Source: JABMQW01 sp964439935 (lineage in GTDB: Bacteria > Fidelibacterota > Marinisomatia > Marinisomatales > TCS56). Taken from it: a stretch of DNA of 64,000 nt. The position numbers and the translations under genes are program-made. Below, piece after piece: positions 35,581 through 45,542 of the stretch. Below the pieces are notes generated by a model that had not been told where the DNA came from, did not search any database, and saw only the letters and a program-made list of their open reading frames with translations. Within the stretch, counting starts at the first letter, position 1, and each line of letters starts with the position of its first letter. The stretch spans positions 1 through 64,000 of the forward strand of contig CAYTPW010000001.1 in assembly GCA_964439935.1 (NCBI GenBank). Reading direction: 5' to 3'.

Positions 35581-35674
35581 ATACCAAAACTCATACCTTT
35601 CTAGTACTCCCCGACCTCCTAATTTCCACAAACGTCTAATAGCACTTAATTATGGGCAATGTCAAAACCAGGTG
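35581..35674 (+). repeat. OIR repeat copy 15 (degenerate part A)
   Basis: The copy reads ataccaaaactcataccttt, tagtactccccgacctccta, caaacgtctaat, then a damaged core (agcacttaattatggg) and gtcaaaaccagg. It lies between the ATPase and the DUF4350-like lipoprotein gene. Confidence 0.8.
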
Positions 35675-35791
35675 TGCTGACAACTTTTTAAACTGGGTGT
35701 AGTCACATACGTGACCTCAGCAATTTTTTTTCGATTTATCATCAAAAAATGGCATCTGATTCGAAATTAGATGCATCAAGGAGGAAACACG

Positions 35792-36730
35792 ATGAAGACA
35801 AAACGAATGCTCCAATTAATTGTACCAATCATAATCCTTGCATCCTGTGTCTATCAGAGACCAGATATGCAAACCGACATGTCTGTCGGCTTCCCAAAAT
35901 TCGATCATTCTACTTCCCCAGTTGTTTTATTTGATGCTGGTCATGGGAATTTTCACGATATCCATACTACCTATAAACCTTTCGCAACACTATTAAAAAA
36001 TGATGGTATTTTGCTCGGAACACATCAAGGTCTCTTTACTGAAAAAGCATTACAAAATATTGATTTGCTCATCATAGCTAATGCTACAACTACCGAGCAA
36101 AAAGAGGGTGATATGACAAGTGCCTTTTCGGCGAGTGAAATCCAGGTACTCACGAAATGGATTCAGAAAGGTGGGTCACTTTTGCTTATCGCCGATCATG
36201 ACCCGTTTGGCAGTGCGGCTTCCGACCTAGCTAAAGTATTGGGTGTTGGGATGGATAACGTATGGACGGTTGACTCACTCAGAGTAAACCAGGAAATCGG
36301 CAGGAATACTTGGTTGGAGTACGGTCGGGAAAACGGTGGGCTTGGGCAGCATCCTATCCTACAAGCTGACTCCCCAGAATCCGCAATCAAGCGAGTAATT
36401 ACTTTTACAGGTCAATCATTGAGTTTTGATTCGACATGGACTTCCATCTTACAACTTTCAAATTCTGCTCGGAATTATTACGAACGAAGCGATGCTAAAG
36501 TCGCATCGGTGGATACTTCCACCTATTTTTCAGTTCCTGGCCAATCTCAACTTATCGCCCGTAAATATGGTGCTGGTAGGATTGTCATCGCTGGTGAGGC
36601 AGCTATGTTTACTGCTCAAGAAGCGCGAGTGCTTTGGAAAACAATGAATGCTGGATTCAATTATGGGAGCTATGACAACAAAAAGTTTGTTTTAAATATT
36701 ATCCACTGGCTGCTATTTGAAATTGATTGA
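35792..36730 (+). CDS. Lipoprotein with DUF4350 / glutamine amidotransferase-like fold
   Basis: A lipobox (IILASC) follows a short signal. The body has the features of DUF4350-like or ThuA/GATase-like proteins: VVLFDAGHGNFHDIHTTYKP, LLIIANATTTEQ, FSASEIQVLTKWIQKGGSLL, LIADHDPFG and a C-terminal FVLNIIHWLLFEID. These bind but are not known to hydrolyse in a uniform way. The start at 35792 has the ribosome binding site aaggagg 8 nt upstream. The in-frame ATG at 35771 would put that site inside the gene. It is monocistronic. Confidence 0.75.
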   Translation: MKTKRMLQLIVPIIILASCVYQRPDMQTDMSVGFPKFDHSTSPVVLFDAGHGNFHDIHTTYKPFATLLKNDGILLGTHQGLFTEKALQNIDLLIIANATTTEQKEGDMTSAFSASEIQVLTKWIQKGGSLLLIADHDPFGSAASDLAKVLGVGMDNVWTVDSLRVNQEIGRNTWLEYGRENGGLGQHPILQADSPESAIKRVITFTGQSLSFDSTWTSILQLSNSARNYYERSDAKVASVDTSTYFSVPGQSQLIARKYGAGRIVIAGEAAMFTAQEARVLWKTMNAGFNYGSYDNKKFVLNIIHWLLFEID

Positions 36731-37028
36731 ACAGCTAACAAAGACTTAGGGCTGACTCAATAGCAGGGGAGCGATTGAGGAAAATAATGAGGCAGAATAC
36801 ACTGAGTGTACAGAGCGATGATGCGGTGGCAGGCAGCTCAAGCCTAGTACATTAGGACTGTAAAAAAATGTAGGGATATTTCTCGTTGTTGGGGTGTTAC
36901 TTATTTTTCACTTAGTGGTAAAGGCAACGAAAATAACCGAGGACTGAGTACTCATCCACCTACGCCAAGGCTTTGGTGGACAGGTAAGGTGTAAACTCAT
37001 CAAGTATTTCCAGAATCAAGAAGATTTT
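36731..37028. other. Intergenic gap without OIR core
   Basis: No gene is seen between the convergent lipoprotein and substrate-binding protein genes. Near 36940-36990 a short piece (gactgagtactcatccacct then caaggctttggtggacagg) resembles the filler found in OIR heads. No consensus OIR core is present. Confidence 0.5.
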
Positions 37029-38351
37029 TCAGTTCTCGCCATTGGGATCTATATATTCGACAGTTTCAAATGCGAAAGACTCGTCAGGATTTTGGATTAC
37101 TCTAAAGACTTCATATATTGTCAATACATCACCGTCTTCATCCATATCGCAATTGCCAGAAGCGCCTTCATAATTTACAGCTCCTGCGGCAGCAACAGAT
37201 TTCAGAATTGCCCAACCGCCTTCATCTGGTGTAACGGTTGAATCACCCGCATCTGGACGGGCAACCAGGCGGATGAACGCATTTACCGCTTCCCGAAAAT
37301 CGGTTAAATCATTGAGGTTGACTGTTGTTGCAGCTCTTTCAATCGCCAGAGCGAAAAGATATCCAATGTCATAAAATTGAGCGTTAAACGAAGCAACATC
37401 CTGATCGTAACGATCTTTTAATTCAGAGGCAAAATATTGAAAAATTGGTGAATTGGGATCGGGGGAGGTCACTGCTCCAAAGGATTTGGGGTGACTATTA
37501 ACCTCGCCGATCAATAAATCTGCCGGCGCAAGGGTTAATAGATCATCTGTTTTTTGAGCATCAGCTAACAAAAATCGCAGAGCGTCCTTATCCAGACCAA
37601 TATCGCTTTGATCAACTTCCGTCAGAAATTCAACATACGCACTTACCATTGCAATAAGAACAGCATCAGGCGAACCATCGTACAGTTGAGTTAATTTTGT
37701 TTCGTATTCGGTATCGTCTTCAATAAAATTGACTTCAGCAGAGATCACTCCGCCCAGCGATTCAAACTTCGTTCGAAATGTCACTGCTAAGCCTTCCCCA
37801 AAAGCATCTCCTTCCTGAACAGCTATCGCGACAGTGTTGATTCCCACTGCTTGAGCTTTTTGAGCCATGATCAACGCTTGAAAATTATCCGAGGGGGCAA
37901 TTCGCTGAAAATAGGCTGAAATACCTGAATTAGCATCTGCGGTTGAACTGCCAGATATTTGCGGAATACTATTAGGATCAGCTACTTGAAGTGCAACTCC
38001 TCTCGATGAGGAACTGAATGAGGTAACGAATCCGACAAGATTATTCCCCGAAGCAAGCAAGTCGTTAGCTACTGCTGCTGCTGTTTCTTCCCGGTCAGCT
38101 CCTTCAGAACTTCTCACTTCCAAATTAATAGACCATCCTTCGGATACTCCACCGGCTTCATTGATTTCGTCAATCGCGGTTCGCAGGGCATTCACTCTTA
38201 AGAGTCCGCTACTTAAGTCCATAGGCAGAATAACTCCCAATGTAACTGACAATAAGCTGTCATCATCATCATCACTACATCCCATAAAAACAAGCGGTAG
38301 TGATAAGGCAACAACCAACAACAAGTTCAGGAATGTTTTAACGAATTTCAT
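37029..38351 (-). CDS. ABC transporter substrate-binding lipoprotein (branched-chain amino acid type)
   Basis: A lipobox (LVFMGC) is followed by an acidic linker (SDDDDDS). The periplasmic binding fold of the Leu/Ile/Val-receptor family (PF13458) is recognisable: VTLGVILPMDLSSGLLRVNA, ALRTAIDEINEAGGV, VGFVTSFSSSSRGVALQVAD, QISGSSTADANSG, YFQRIAPSDNFQALIMAQKA and VAIAVQEGDAFGEGL. No permease or ATPase genes lie next to it, so it is an orphan that may act as a sensor or work with a distant transporter. The start is the ATG at 38351 with aaaggagg 7 nt upstream. The longer frame from 38369 would translate that site. Confidence 0.9.
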   Translation of the reverse strand: MKFVKTFLNLLLVVALSLPLVFMGCSDDDDDSLLSVTLGVILPMDLSSGLLRVNALRTAIDEINEAGGVSEGWSINLEVRSSEGADREETAAAVANDLLASGNNLVGFVTSFSSSSRGVALQVADPNSIPQISGSSTADANSGISAYFQRIAPSDNFQALIMAQKAQAVGINTVAIAVQEGDAFGEGLAVTFRTKFESLGGVISAEVNFIEDDTEYETKLTQLYDGSPDAVLIAMVSAYVEFLTEVDQSDIGLDKDALRFLLADAQKTDDLLTLAPADLLIGEVNSHPKSFGAVTSPDPNSPIFQYFASELKDRYDQDVASFNAQFYDIGYLFALAIERAATTVNLNDLTDFREAVNAFIRLVARPDAGDSTVTPDEGGWAILKSVAAAGAVNYEGASGNCDMDEDGDVLTIYEVFRVIQNPDESFAFETVEYIDPNGEN

Positions 38352-38548
38352 AAGAAATCCTCCTTTCATTGAAAGATAGCTATTTTAGAGCGTTGGAATA
38401 TTGTCCAGACGCTTTTGTTATTAAGCGTATGTGACAACGGAATATCACGGAATCTGTAACCACGCCGAAACATGTGAATTGTATAAATTTTCAATCATTC
38501 GGACACCTCAGTAAAAAAAAGCTAAGGCGCTCTTTTATCTTTTACAGC

Positions 38549-38618
38549 AGTTGGTAATTTACCTGATTAATTGATGCGGTACACAAGTTTTGGAGCACCT
38601 CGAAGGTATGGGTCACCT
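38549..38618 (+). repeat. Second dispersed repeat family, copy 1
   Basis: The segment ggtaatttacctgatta, then ggtacacaagttttgg and cgaaggtatggg, is shared with 53873-53940. Its first part is also shared with 31432-31449. It lies upstream of the GNA1162-like gene. No OIR core is present in gap 38352-38780. Confidence 0.6.
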
Positions 38619-38780
38619 GGTGCTTTGCTAGTTGAATACAATATAATGTATTGACTGTAAAAAATAAATTTTCCTTTTGAGCTTATACGAACATAGCGGG
38701 AAAGCAGGCGGCAAGCCATGGTACGGTGGAATAGAATCGGTTTTTTGATTAAATTGCTCATATTACATTAAGGATGGGAA

Positions 38781-39458
38781 GTGATGAACCGAATATCATT
38801 TTATATATCAATTGAGTACATCACTCGATCTAAACTATATCTAATATCATTGATAGCTATTCTAATAGCGTCTTGTTCACCAACACCCAAGTATATTTCT
38901 CCTGACTATGCCAGGCCAAATCAACTAGCAATTCTGCCTACGATTAATCAGACAACAGATATTAATGGTGGAATTGTGTTGCGCAATTTATTTTTTCAGG
39001 AATTAAATAAAAAATATTATATAAATATAATGGATAATCTGGCAACCGATACGGCTCTAAACGAGGCCGGTATTACGGATGGCGGCCAATTGACCACAAT
39101 CTCAAATGACGAACTATTCATCCTGCTGAAAGTGGACGGACTGCTTTACATTGAATTAAACGAATGTAATTATCAGACTGTGGGTATCAGTGAATCCAGA
39201 CATGTAGCGGCAAGATTTAAAATGTATACTGTTCCCTCAGGATTGATCTGGGAAGACGAGCGCGAAGTTAAATACGGCAAATCTGCAATCGAGTCTGCAT
39301 TCGCCTTCATCAACGACCCGACCAAGACATTAAAAAATTCCGGAAAAGATCTTAAAAAGCAGTTAGGTGACAAAGCGCTGAAAATGTGGCTTTTGGAACA
39401 TGAACTGCTACCGGAAATGACTGAAATTGTAACCACTACCTTGAAAACACTACCTTAA
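38781..39458 (+). CDS. GNA1162/DUF799-like lipoprotein
   Basis: A lipobox (LIASC) follows the signal. The body fits the GNA1162 family (PF05643) of outer-membrane-associated lipoproteins: NQLAILPTINQTTDINGGIV, RNLFFQELNKKYYINIMDN, LLKVDGLLYIEL and LIWEDEREVKYG. In other bacteria this family is encoded with CsgG-like and DUF4810 lipoproteins. A CsgG-like gene follows here after 50 nt, while no DUF4810 gene is seen. The role is unknown and probably structural at the outer membrane. Confidence 0.75.
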   Translation: MMNRISFYISIEYITRSKLYLISLIAILIASCSPTPKYISPDYARPNQLAILPTINQTTDINGGIVLRNLFFQELNKKYYINIMDNLATDTALNEAGITDGGQLTTISNDELFILLKVDGLLYIELNECNYQTVGISESRHVAARFKMYTVPSGLIWEDEREVKYGKSAIESAFAFINDPTKTLKNSGKDLKKQLGDKALKMWLLEHELLPEMTEIVTTTLKTLP

Positions 39459-39508
39459 CTTTTGCTTGATATTAAGTTGAGAAACCATAATTGAATCTAG
39501 GTAAGACC

Positions 39509-40429
39509 ATGAGAAAAATATTTCTAACAGGCTCCAGTTTTCTTATCCTGACAGCCTGCGCTTCCACAGTGGCGGTAACTGAACATACGGAGCTGATTAC
39601 TCCAGAACCAATAGTAGCCTATTCTGGTCTGAAGAATAAGGTAGCGGTCACAAAATTCGAGAACAACACTCGCTTTGGTGAACGCAGGTTAGGTGATAAT
39701 ATTTCCGATGTCCTGATTACTGAATTAAGCAAAACCCAACGTTTTATTATATTGGAAAGAGATAAAATCGATGAAATCCTAGCTCAGGTGACCCTTTCCC
39801 AAATGGGATTAACTGAGGGCTTTCTTGATGAGATAGAACTGCTGGATGCTGACTTCATTATCACGGGGTCGATAACTCAATATTCAGTTGTTACTACCGG
39901 TTCCAGTAACCTGCTAACCCAAAGTAAACTGCAGACAGCCAAAGTTGCTGCAGATGTCCGGTTAATTAATGTTAGAACAGGAGAGATAGTATTAGCGACC
40001 AGCGGGCAAGGCAGTGCGGAGTCACGGCTGGACAAGGTCTTGGGAATGGGACAAACAGGAGGTTACAACGAATCTCTGGAGATGGAGGCGTTTAGGGCAG
40101 CCGTGATTCAGGTTACGGAAAATATTTTAGCATCGATTGATCAAACACCGTGGACTTGTGATGTTGTGAAAATTACTGGTTTAAAAGTATATATCGATGC
40201 CGGTAGAAGAAGCAACATTCAATTAGGCGATCGGCTGGGGATTTACACAAAAGGTAAAGCGATCATGGATTTATCTGGTATAATCCTGGGCTATGATGAA
40301 ATTAAAATTGCGGAAGGAATAGTAACGAATTATATCGGTGACAATGGGGCTGTTGTAACTATGAATTCTTTAACGGAATTAATATTACCATTATATTGTA
40401 AAGGAATTACAACTAATCCTGCTCCGTAA
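39509..40429 (+). CDS. CsgG-family lipoprotein
   Basis: A lipobox (LTAC) is followed by a CsgG/HfaB-like domain (PF03783): KVAVTKFENNTRFGERRLGD, DVLITELSKTQRFIILERDK, DEILAQVTLSQMGLT, ADFIITGSITQY, and VAADVRLINVRTGEIVLATS with GQGSA. The C-terminal domain (about 225-305) is extra and has SH3-like features (IQLGDRLGIYTKG). CsgG proteins form outer-membrane secretion pores in curli systems. Without curli genes here, the cargo is unknown. A TTG at 39491 is in frame, but the ATG at 39509 gives a normal signal peptide. Confidence 0.8.
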   Translation: MRKIFLTGSSFLILTACASTVAVTEHTELITPEPIVAYSGLKNKVAVTKFENNTRFGERRLGDNISDVLITELSKTQRFIILERDKIDEILAQVTLSQMGLTEGFLDEIELLDADFIITGSITQYSVVTTGSSNLLTQSKLQTAKVAADVRLINVRTGEIVLATSGQGSAESRLDKVLGMGQTGGYNESLEMEAFRAAVIQVTENILASIDQTPWTCDVVKITGLKVYIDAGRRSNIQLGDRLGIYTKGKAIMDLSGIILGYDEIKIAEGIVTNYIGDNGAVVTMNSLTELILPLYCKGITTNPAP

Positions 40430-40551
40430 AATGATTGTAACAGCCCTAATCCATAACACATTCTATTAAGATTATCAGCTCTTTGTCAAAGAATTGTAAT
40501 TGAGATAATACTGCTGAGAAGAATGCAAATAATAAACAACCGAGTTGTACG

Positions 40552-41565
40552 ATGAAAATATTACCGAATCTAATTAAAACTATCAAGTACACCTGTCTAC
40601 TTGTGGGTACTATACTGGCAGTACTCGCAATGATTACCTGCGATGATGATACAGAAGAAACATCTGATTTGGAGGATCTTTCAGGTGTTTGGATTTTGAC
40701 TACAACCATTGGTAATAATACCTGTGGACTACAGCAAGGAGTTTCAGAGACCGATAAGATTGTTCTATTCCAATGTGATAAAGAAGTTTCAATAATGATG
40801 AAGGCTGATATCTGGAGTATCGGTACAATTAATGGCGATGAAATCGAATTTACCAGAACGGAAATTCACGATGATGGCAACATATGCGAAGCAACCCATA
40901 ATATGTCGGTAATTCTGGCTGGGACATCTGAATTTTTAACCGGGACATTAATAACAAATATTGTCCATAATTCTGAAAATTGTACCAGCGGAAATAATTG
41001 CTTTGTCGAAACTGACATACAGTTGGAAATTGAATCTAAGTATTCGGATACTTGTTTAGGTCGTGACGAATTTGGAGATCCTTCTTCCTCTGAATATATT
41101 TTACCTTATCCAGCAGGAAAATCATATCAAAACAACAATACTTATTGTCTCCCAACGGGCCATAGAGAACAACAAGCTTATGATTTCCTAATTCCAATAG
41201 GAGATACAATTATTGCTTCACGGGGTGGCACAGTCAGACAAATTAAAGAAAGTTCTCCAGATGATGGACAAGGGACCGATCATAATCATGTTATGATCGA
41301 GCATGAAGATGGAACTGTAGGTTTTTATGCACATCTTAAATATAATGGTGTGTTTGTGAATGTAGGAGATACTGTCGAACAAGGTGATACGATTGCATTA
41401 GCTGGACATTCTGGGACCACCGATGTTGAACACTTGCATTTTGGTGTATATGATAGTTACCCACCTCAAGAAGGTTACGATCAAGCAATAAACTTTAACA
41501 ATACGGATGGACTGATTGACTGCAGAGGTGGTTTGGTTCAAAGTGCATTTTATACAGCATTTTAA
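40552..41565 (+). CDS. M23 family metallopeptidase, lipoprotein-like
   Basis: The N-terminus is hydrophobic with a Cys (LAMITC) that may be lipidated. The middle (about 40-170) is a beta-rich region starting DLEDLSGVWILTTTIG, like lipocalin-type domains. The C-terminal domain is M23 (LytM): HREQQAYDFLIPIGDTIIAS, GGTVRQI, HNHVMIEHEDGTVGFYAHLK, VEQGDTIALAGHSG and the zinc motif HLHFGV. The first metal motif is HxxxxxxD instead of HxxxD, a variation seen by eye that would alter spacing. It is probably an envelope peptidase acting on peptidoglycan or proteins. Confidence 0.85.
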   Translation: MKILPNLIKTIKYTCLLVGTILAVLAMITCDDDTEETSDLEDLSGVWILTTTIGNNTCGLQQGVSETDKIVLFQCDKEVSIMMKADIWSIGTINGDEIEFTRTEIHDDGNICEATHNMSVILAGTSEFLTGTLITNIVHNSENCTSGNNCFVETDIQLEIESKYSDTCLGRDEFGDPSSSEYILPYPAGKSYQNNNTYCLPTGHREQQAYDFLIPIGDTIIASRGGTVRQIKESSPDDGQGTDHNHVMIEHEDGTVGFYAHLKYNGVFVNVGDTVEQGDTIALAGHSGTTDVEHLHFGVYDSYPPQEGYDQAINFNNTDGLIDCRGGLVQSAFYTAF

Positions 41566-41592
41566 AGAACCGGTGAGCGAAAATGATAAGAC

Positions 41593-41670
41593 ACCTTAGC
41601 CTTCAAATTCCCGATAACGTTTAATCGATTTTGATTATGGGCAGCGCAAAAAACGCTGGTTTCTGGGATA
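41593..41670 (+). repeat. OIR repeat copy 16 (part A)
   Basis: The copy reads cttagccttcaaattcccga, the core ttaatcgattttgattatgg and aaaaacgctggtttctggga. It runs straight into the terminator hairpin at 41674 between convergent genes. Confidence 0.85.
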
Positions 41671-41673
41671 GAA

Positions 41674-41697
41674 AAGGGCAGCCAAACGACTGCCCTT
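41674..41697 (-). terminator. Terminator of the TonB receptor gene
   Basis: The perfect hairpin aagggcag / ctgccctt with an 8-nt loop is followed by T residues on the minus strand. It is the third instance of the same gggcag hairpin placed directly after an OIR tail at the end of a minus-strand gene. Confidence 0.8.
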
Positions 41698-41767
41698 ATC
41701 ATGGGGAGGTGTGGTATAAGGTAAATCTATTTAAACAATATCAATTTCCTTGTCTGTATCACAAAGC

Positions 41768-44242
41768 TTAGTCATAGCCGCCTTCATCGTCAAAATCAGA
41801 TTCACCGTTGTTGCGGCCGTCACGTTCACGGTCCGTTTCATAGTTGTTGATATTGTACGATACAGTCACTGAAACCATTCGTGCCTGGCGCTCGAATTTG
41901 GTATAAGAATAGAAATCAGGCCCTTCATTTTCATGAGAGTGGGAAGCAGTACCAAAGAGGTCTCTGATCTGTAAAGTAGTAGAAATTTTATTGTCCATAA
42001 AACTTTGCTTCAGAGCCAGATTTGTAAAAAACATACTGCCATTACTGCCCTGAGCACTAGCAGACGGGCTACGGTAAATGGCACTAAACTGAACGCGGGT
42101 TGACTTTCCCAGCTTGAATGTATTATTCAATCGGATACTCCAGTTGAAACTGCCTTCTTCGAATGGTTCACCATATAGAACTCCCTTGACCCGGTAATCG
42201 TAAATATTACCCATCAGATTCATGTTCCACCATTTATACGGGAGCAATGTCAACATAAGCTCGGTCCCGAAGGCGTAATCAGTACCAACATTTTCAAAAG
42301 TATTCAGAATAATTTCTTTTGCATAGATTGATCTGACGCGTTCAATTTTATTATTCGTAATTCGGTAATAGGTCTCAAATGAAAATAACGATTTACCAAA
42401 TCTTTTCTGATATCCCGCCTCATAAGAATCAATATATTCAGGTTTGAGATCCGGATTACCGCGCCTGACATTATAGGAATCCATCCAGCTGATAAATGGC
42501 TCAAGATGCCAGCCACGTATCCGATCAATCCGGCGGGTGTAACTGGCCATGACCTGCTGCTGATTTTCCAGTTGATATGAGGCATGAAAGGTGGGATAGT
42601 AATCCCATCGATCAAGTAAAAAGCTGTTGCTCTCACCGCTCATGGTAATCTTGCGGTTGATGAATTCGCTTCTCAAACCCACCTGATATCCTAATTTATC
42701 CAGTTGTCCGGCATAGATCATGTAGCCAGACTGAATGTCATTCTGGTAATCGGTGGAACTGAAGAATTCATCCTGAGGCAGATAAGTTTCTGAGATCTCA
42801 TCCCAAATGTGCATGGTGTTATCATCGCGAGTCGAACTGTTCCGTAGCTGGTAGCCCAATTCAAATCGGTCTTCTTTTCTAATTGGCAAAGTATAATCAA
42901 GATTTACCCGCAAGCGTGTTCCCGGGCCATCTTCAGTTGAACGCTGGCCAAATTTAATCGCTCCGAACTCATCGAGTTCCAAACTGCTTGATTCATCTTC
43001 AGAATCCCGCCGGCTGAAATTCATTTTACCAATCAATTGGTGGTTGGCTTTTTTGAATTTATGGTTGTAATCCAGATTGATTGAAAAAAAGTCACCACCC
43101 CGGTCTGATGAATTCTCACTGGTGCAATAAAGTGTATCGTTACCGGGATTTGACCATAAAGTGTAATCCATATCCGAATTGCGGCCACCAGTCCGATCAC
43201 CGTAACTTACAATAGCTCGGATCTGATCAGCGGAAGTTAACTTCATATCCACTCCGCCCCTCAGACTTACCGAGTTTCCACCCCGGCTCGAATTTCCATC
43301 AGTATTATTGTAGGAGATCGTATCACTGAAGCTGGTGTGCTTGCGCATTGTCAGATTCCCGGGCCTACTGCGTCTACCAAGATTAGCCCCGATGAAATAA
43401 TTCGTGCCATTCTTCTGATAATTCATCAGCAAATTGGTACCGTAGTTGCCAAAAGTTCCACCATTGGCATTGAGCATACCGGAAATTCCTGATACTTTCT
43501 GTTCTTTGGTAATAATGTTGATTAAACCAGCAACACCATCCGGATCATATCTGGCAGATGGATTGGTTACTATCTCGATATTCTCAATCGTACTGGCCGG
43601 TATCATCTGCAGGGCATCACTGGGATCAAATACTGATGGACGGCCATCGATCAATAAATTAAAACTGCCAGAACCGCGTAAACTGACATTACCTTCCAGA
43701 TCGACACTGACCGAAGGGATGTTCTCCAATACATCAACCGCAGTACCGGACAGCGAAGTAATTTGCTGACTGACATTGATGACTTTTTTATCGATCTGAA
43801 ACTCGATTTCAGGTTTTTCACCAACAACCTCAACATCTTCCATTTGGAGTACATTTGGTGTAATATTGATTCGACCTAAATCTATATCCGGTTGCCTCGG
43901 ACGGATGATCAAACTATCAATTACATTTGCTTTAAAACCAATGAACTGAATCTCCAAAAAATATTGACCGATCCGCAGACCGGAAAAATTGAAATATCCA
44001 TTCTGATCAGAAATTGTACCATCAACCTGATCACCGGTTGACATATTGAACACAACAATATTAGCATATTCTATTGGTTTTTGATTATTGCTATTAATTA
44101 AATAGCCATAAATACGACCATTAGTAATTGCCATTCCCGATCGCCGGGGTTGGGCATTAGTCCTTTCGATAATCAATATTATCCCCAGAAGAAGGATCAC
44201 TAAGACTCTAGTTACCAGCCTGTATAATAAATATTTATTCAT
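41768..44242 (-). CDS. TonB-dependent receptor, outer-membrane barrel family 3 type
   Basis: The 824-residue protein has a signal peptide and a CarboxypepD_reg domain (IYGYLINSNNQKPIEYANIV, NGYFNFSGLRIGQYFLEIQF). A TonB plug region follows (VINVSQQITSLSGTAVDVLE, then NIPSVSVDLEGNVSLRGSGS, LLIDGRPSVFD). The remainder is a PF14905-type barrel (MNYQKNGTNYFIGANLGRRS, SYTRRIDRIRGWHLEPFISW, then RRGNPDLKPEYIDSYEAGYQ). The C-terminus ends in an acidic, Gly-rich tail (ESDFDDEGGYD) after the last strand, which is unusual for a barrel. The substrate is unknown. It is monocistronic with a strong terminator. Confidence 0.9.
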   Translation of the reverse strand: MNKYLLYRLVTRVLVILLLGIILIIERTNAQPRRSGMAITNGRIYGYLINSNNQKPIEYANIVVFNMSTGDQVDGTISDQNGYFNFSGLRIGQYFLEIQFIGFKANVIDSLIIRPRQPDIDLGRINITPNVLQMEDVEVVGEKPEIEFQIDKKVINVSQQITSLSGTAVDVLENIPSVSVDLEGNVSLRGSGSFNLLIDGRPSVFDPSDALQMIPASTIENIEIVTNPSARYDPDGVAGLINIITKEQKVSGISGMLNANGGTFGNYGTNLLMNYQKNGTNYFIGANLGRRSRPGNLTMRKHTSFSDTISYNNTDGNSSRGGNSVSLRGGVDMKLTSADQIRAIVSYGDRTGGRNSDMDYTLWSNPGNDTLYCTSENSSDRGGDFFSINLDYNHKFKKANHQLIGKMNFSRRDSEDESSSLELDEFGAIKFGQRSTEDGPGTRLRVNLDYTLPIRKEDRFELGYQLRNSSTRDDNTMHIWDEISETYLPQDEFFSSTDYQNDIQSGYMIYAGQLDKLGYQVGLRSEFINRKITMSGESNSFLLDRWDYYPTFHASYQLENQQQVMASYTRRIDRIRGWHLEPFISWMDSYNVRRGNPDLKPEYIDSYEAGYQKRFGKSLFSFETYYRITNNKIERVRSIYAKEIILNTFENVGTDYAFGTELMLTLLPYKWWNMNLMGNIYDYRVKGVLYGEPFEEGSFNWSIRLNNTFKLGKSTRVQFSAIYRSPSASAQGSNGSMFFTNLALKQSFMDNKISTTLQIRDLFGTASHSHENEGPDFYSYTKFERQARMVSVTVSYNINNYETDRERDGRNNGESDFDDEGGYD

Positions 44243-44498
44243 TGAATGCCTTAATTTATTTCCTGCTACTGTTAATATTTAAAACAGTTTCAATTAAAAT
44301 TCTTTACCAATCTCATTATATTATGTCGTAAGTGGCATAAGACGATCACTTTTCACATAATTATCATTTGTACTATTCAGCAGACCTATTATCAAAATAT
44401 TGGCACGGATCAATTGACTGTTTCTAATTAGACTACCTGTACCTGAAGTAGTTTATTATTAATTTGGATAAAATGCTTGATGGGAAAATAATTATACC

Positions 44499-44835
44499 AC
44501 CAATTTAACACCATTTATAGTGCCGGGTGCATTGGTGCTATAATGAACAGGTCGTTTTCATTTGTCGAATTTATACCAAACCCCATTCCTCTTTGGTACT
44601 CCCCATCCCTCAAATTGCCAAAAACGTTTAATCGATTTTGCTGATGGGAATGGTGTGTGCAATTAGTGTTAGAAAAACCTAACTTAATAGGTATCTCAGT
44701 CCAAGTCAATATGCAAGTCTCTATCAAGAGAAATGCAAGGATGTTAACAGAGTGAAAACCTTGGAAATAGCAATTTGAATACTTTCAGTTCTCGCATTGA
44801 ACCTGGGTCAATCCAGGGGGGCGGGTCAATGGTAC
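44499..44835 (+). repeat. OIR repeat copy 17 (full length)
   Basis: A weak head (taccaccaatttaacacc) is followed by part A from 44573 (taccaaaccccattcctctt, ggtactccccatccct, core with one change). The middle has tatcaagagaaatgcaagg. Part B (44769-44835) reads tttgaatactttcagttctc, gcattgaacctgggtc and gggcgggtcaatgg. The rest of gap 44243-44990 is AT-rich with nothing recognisable. Confidence 0.85.
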
Positions 44836-44990
44836 AATACCTAACTTTAACATTGGTACAACGTTCGGGAGGCAAGTCAATTATTTATCATTCTTGGTAT
44901 TGCAATTTATTAGTATAGGTGGTACACTTTGTATGGTTTAATAATTACCGAGAGATATTTGCCCATTATAATGTTTTGGAAGGTAATAAA

Positions 44991-45542
44991 ATGAAACAAA
45001 CATTAATGTTCGTAAAAGTAATGATATTGTTAATGGGATATTCTATTGTTAATGCTCAACAGCATCTAATACCGGGTGTTACTGTTGCCTCAGTGCATAA
45101 TAACAGTGAGGTTATGACTGAAGAAATAGATCTTAAACTTGAGTCATATCCTGAACTTGGAATATTATCCTCACTTCAGATATTTAGTCCGGCTTTGGGT
45201 TATTGGTTTGGGCCATATGGTGTCAGAGTTTCTGGAATGTATACAAATGAAGAATTATATGAATTTCACCTTAATCTAGGTTATAAGAGATTAGATAATG
45301 AAAAGAAACAGCGAAGTATAAATATCTTGTTAAGCAGGGTTAAGGGATTTGATCCAGGCGCTGATTATGATTTCACTGCTCTTGGAGTTGCATTTAGTTG
45401 GAATTCTTTGTTTGGTATACGAGGACTATTTTGGGAGTTCGGAATGGCAAAAGTATTAGATGATAACTTAGGCAATCTTAAAGATGAGTTTCTAATTCCT
45501 TGCGGCTATTTCGGTTATATGCATCGCTTTACTCCAAAATAA
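44991..45542 (+). CDS. Secreted or outer-membrane protein of unknown family
   Basis: A signal peptide (VKVMILLMGYSIVNAQ) precedes about 160 residues of alternating hydrophobic strands (LGYWFGPYGVRVSGMY, LYEFHLNLGYKRL, TALGVAFSWNSLF, IRGLFWEFGMAKV) that suggest a small outer-membrane barrel. The start at 44991 has ggaaggtaat 3-12 nt upstream. A longer frame from 44919 lacks such a site. No family is recognised. Confidence 0.65.
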   Translation: MKQTLMFVKVMILLMGYSIVNAQQHLIPGVTVASVHNNSEVMTEEIDLKLESYPELGILSSLQIFSPALGYWFGPYGVRVSGMYTNEELYEFHLNLGYKRLDNEKKQRSINILLSRVKGFDPGADYDFTALGVAFSWNSLFGIRGLFWEFGMAKVLDDNLGNLKDEFLIPCGYFGYMHRFTPK

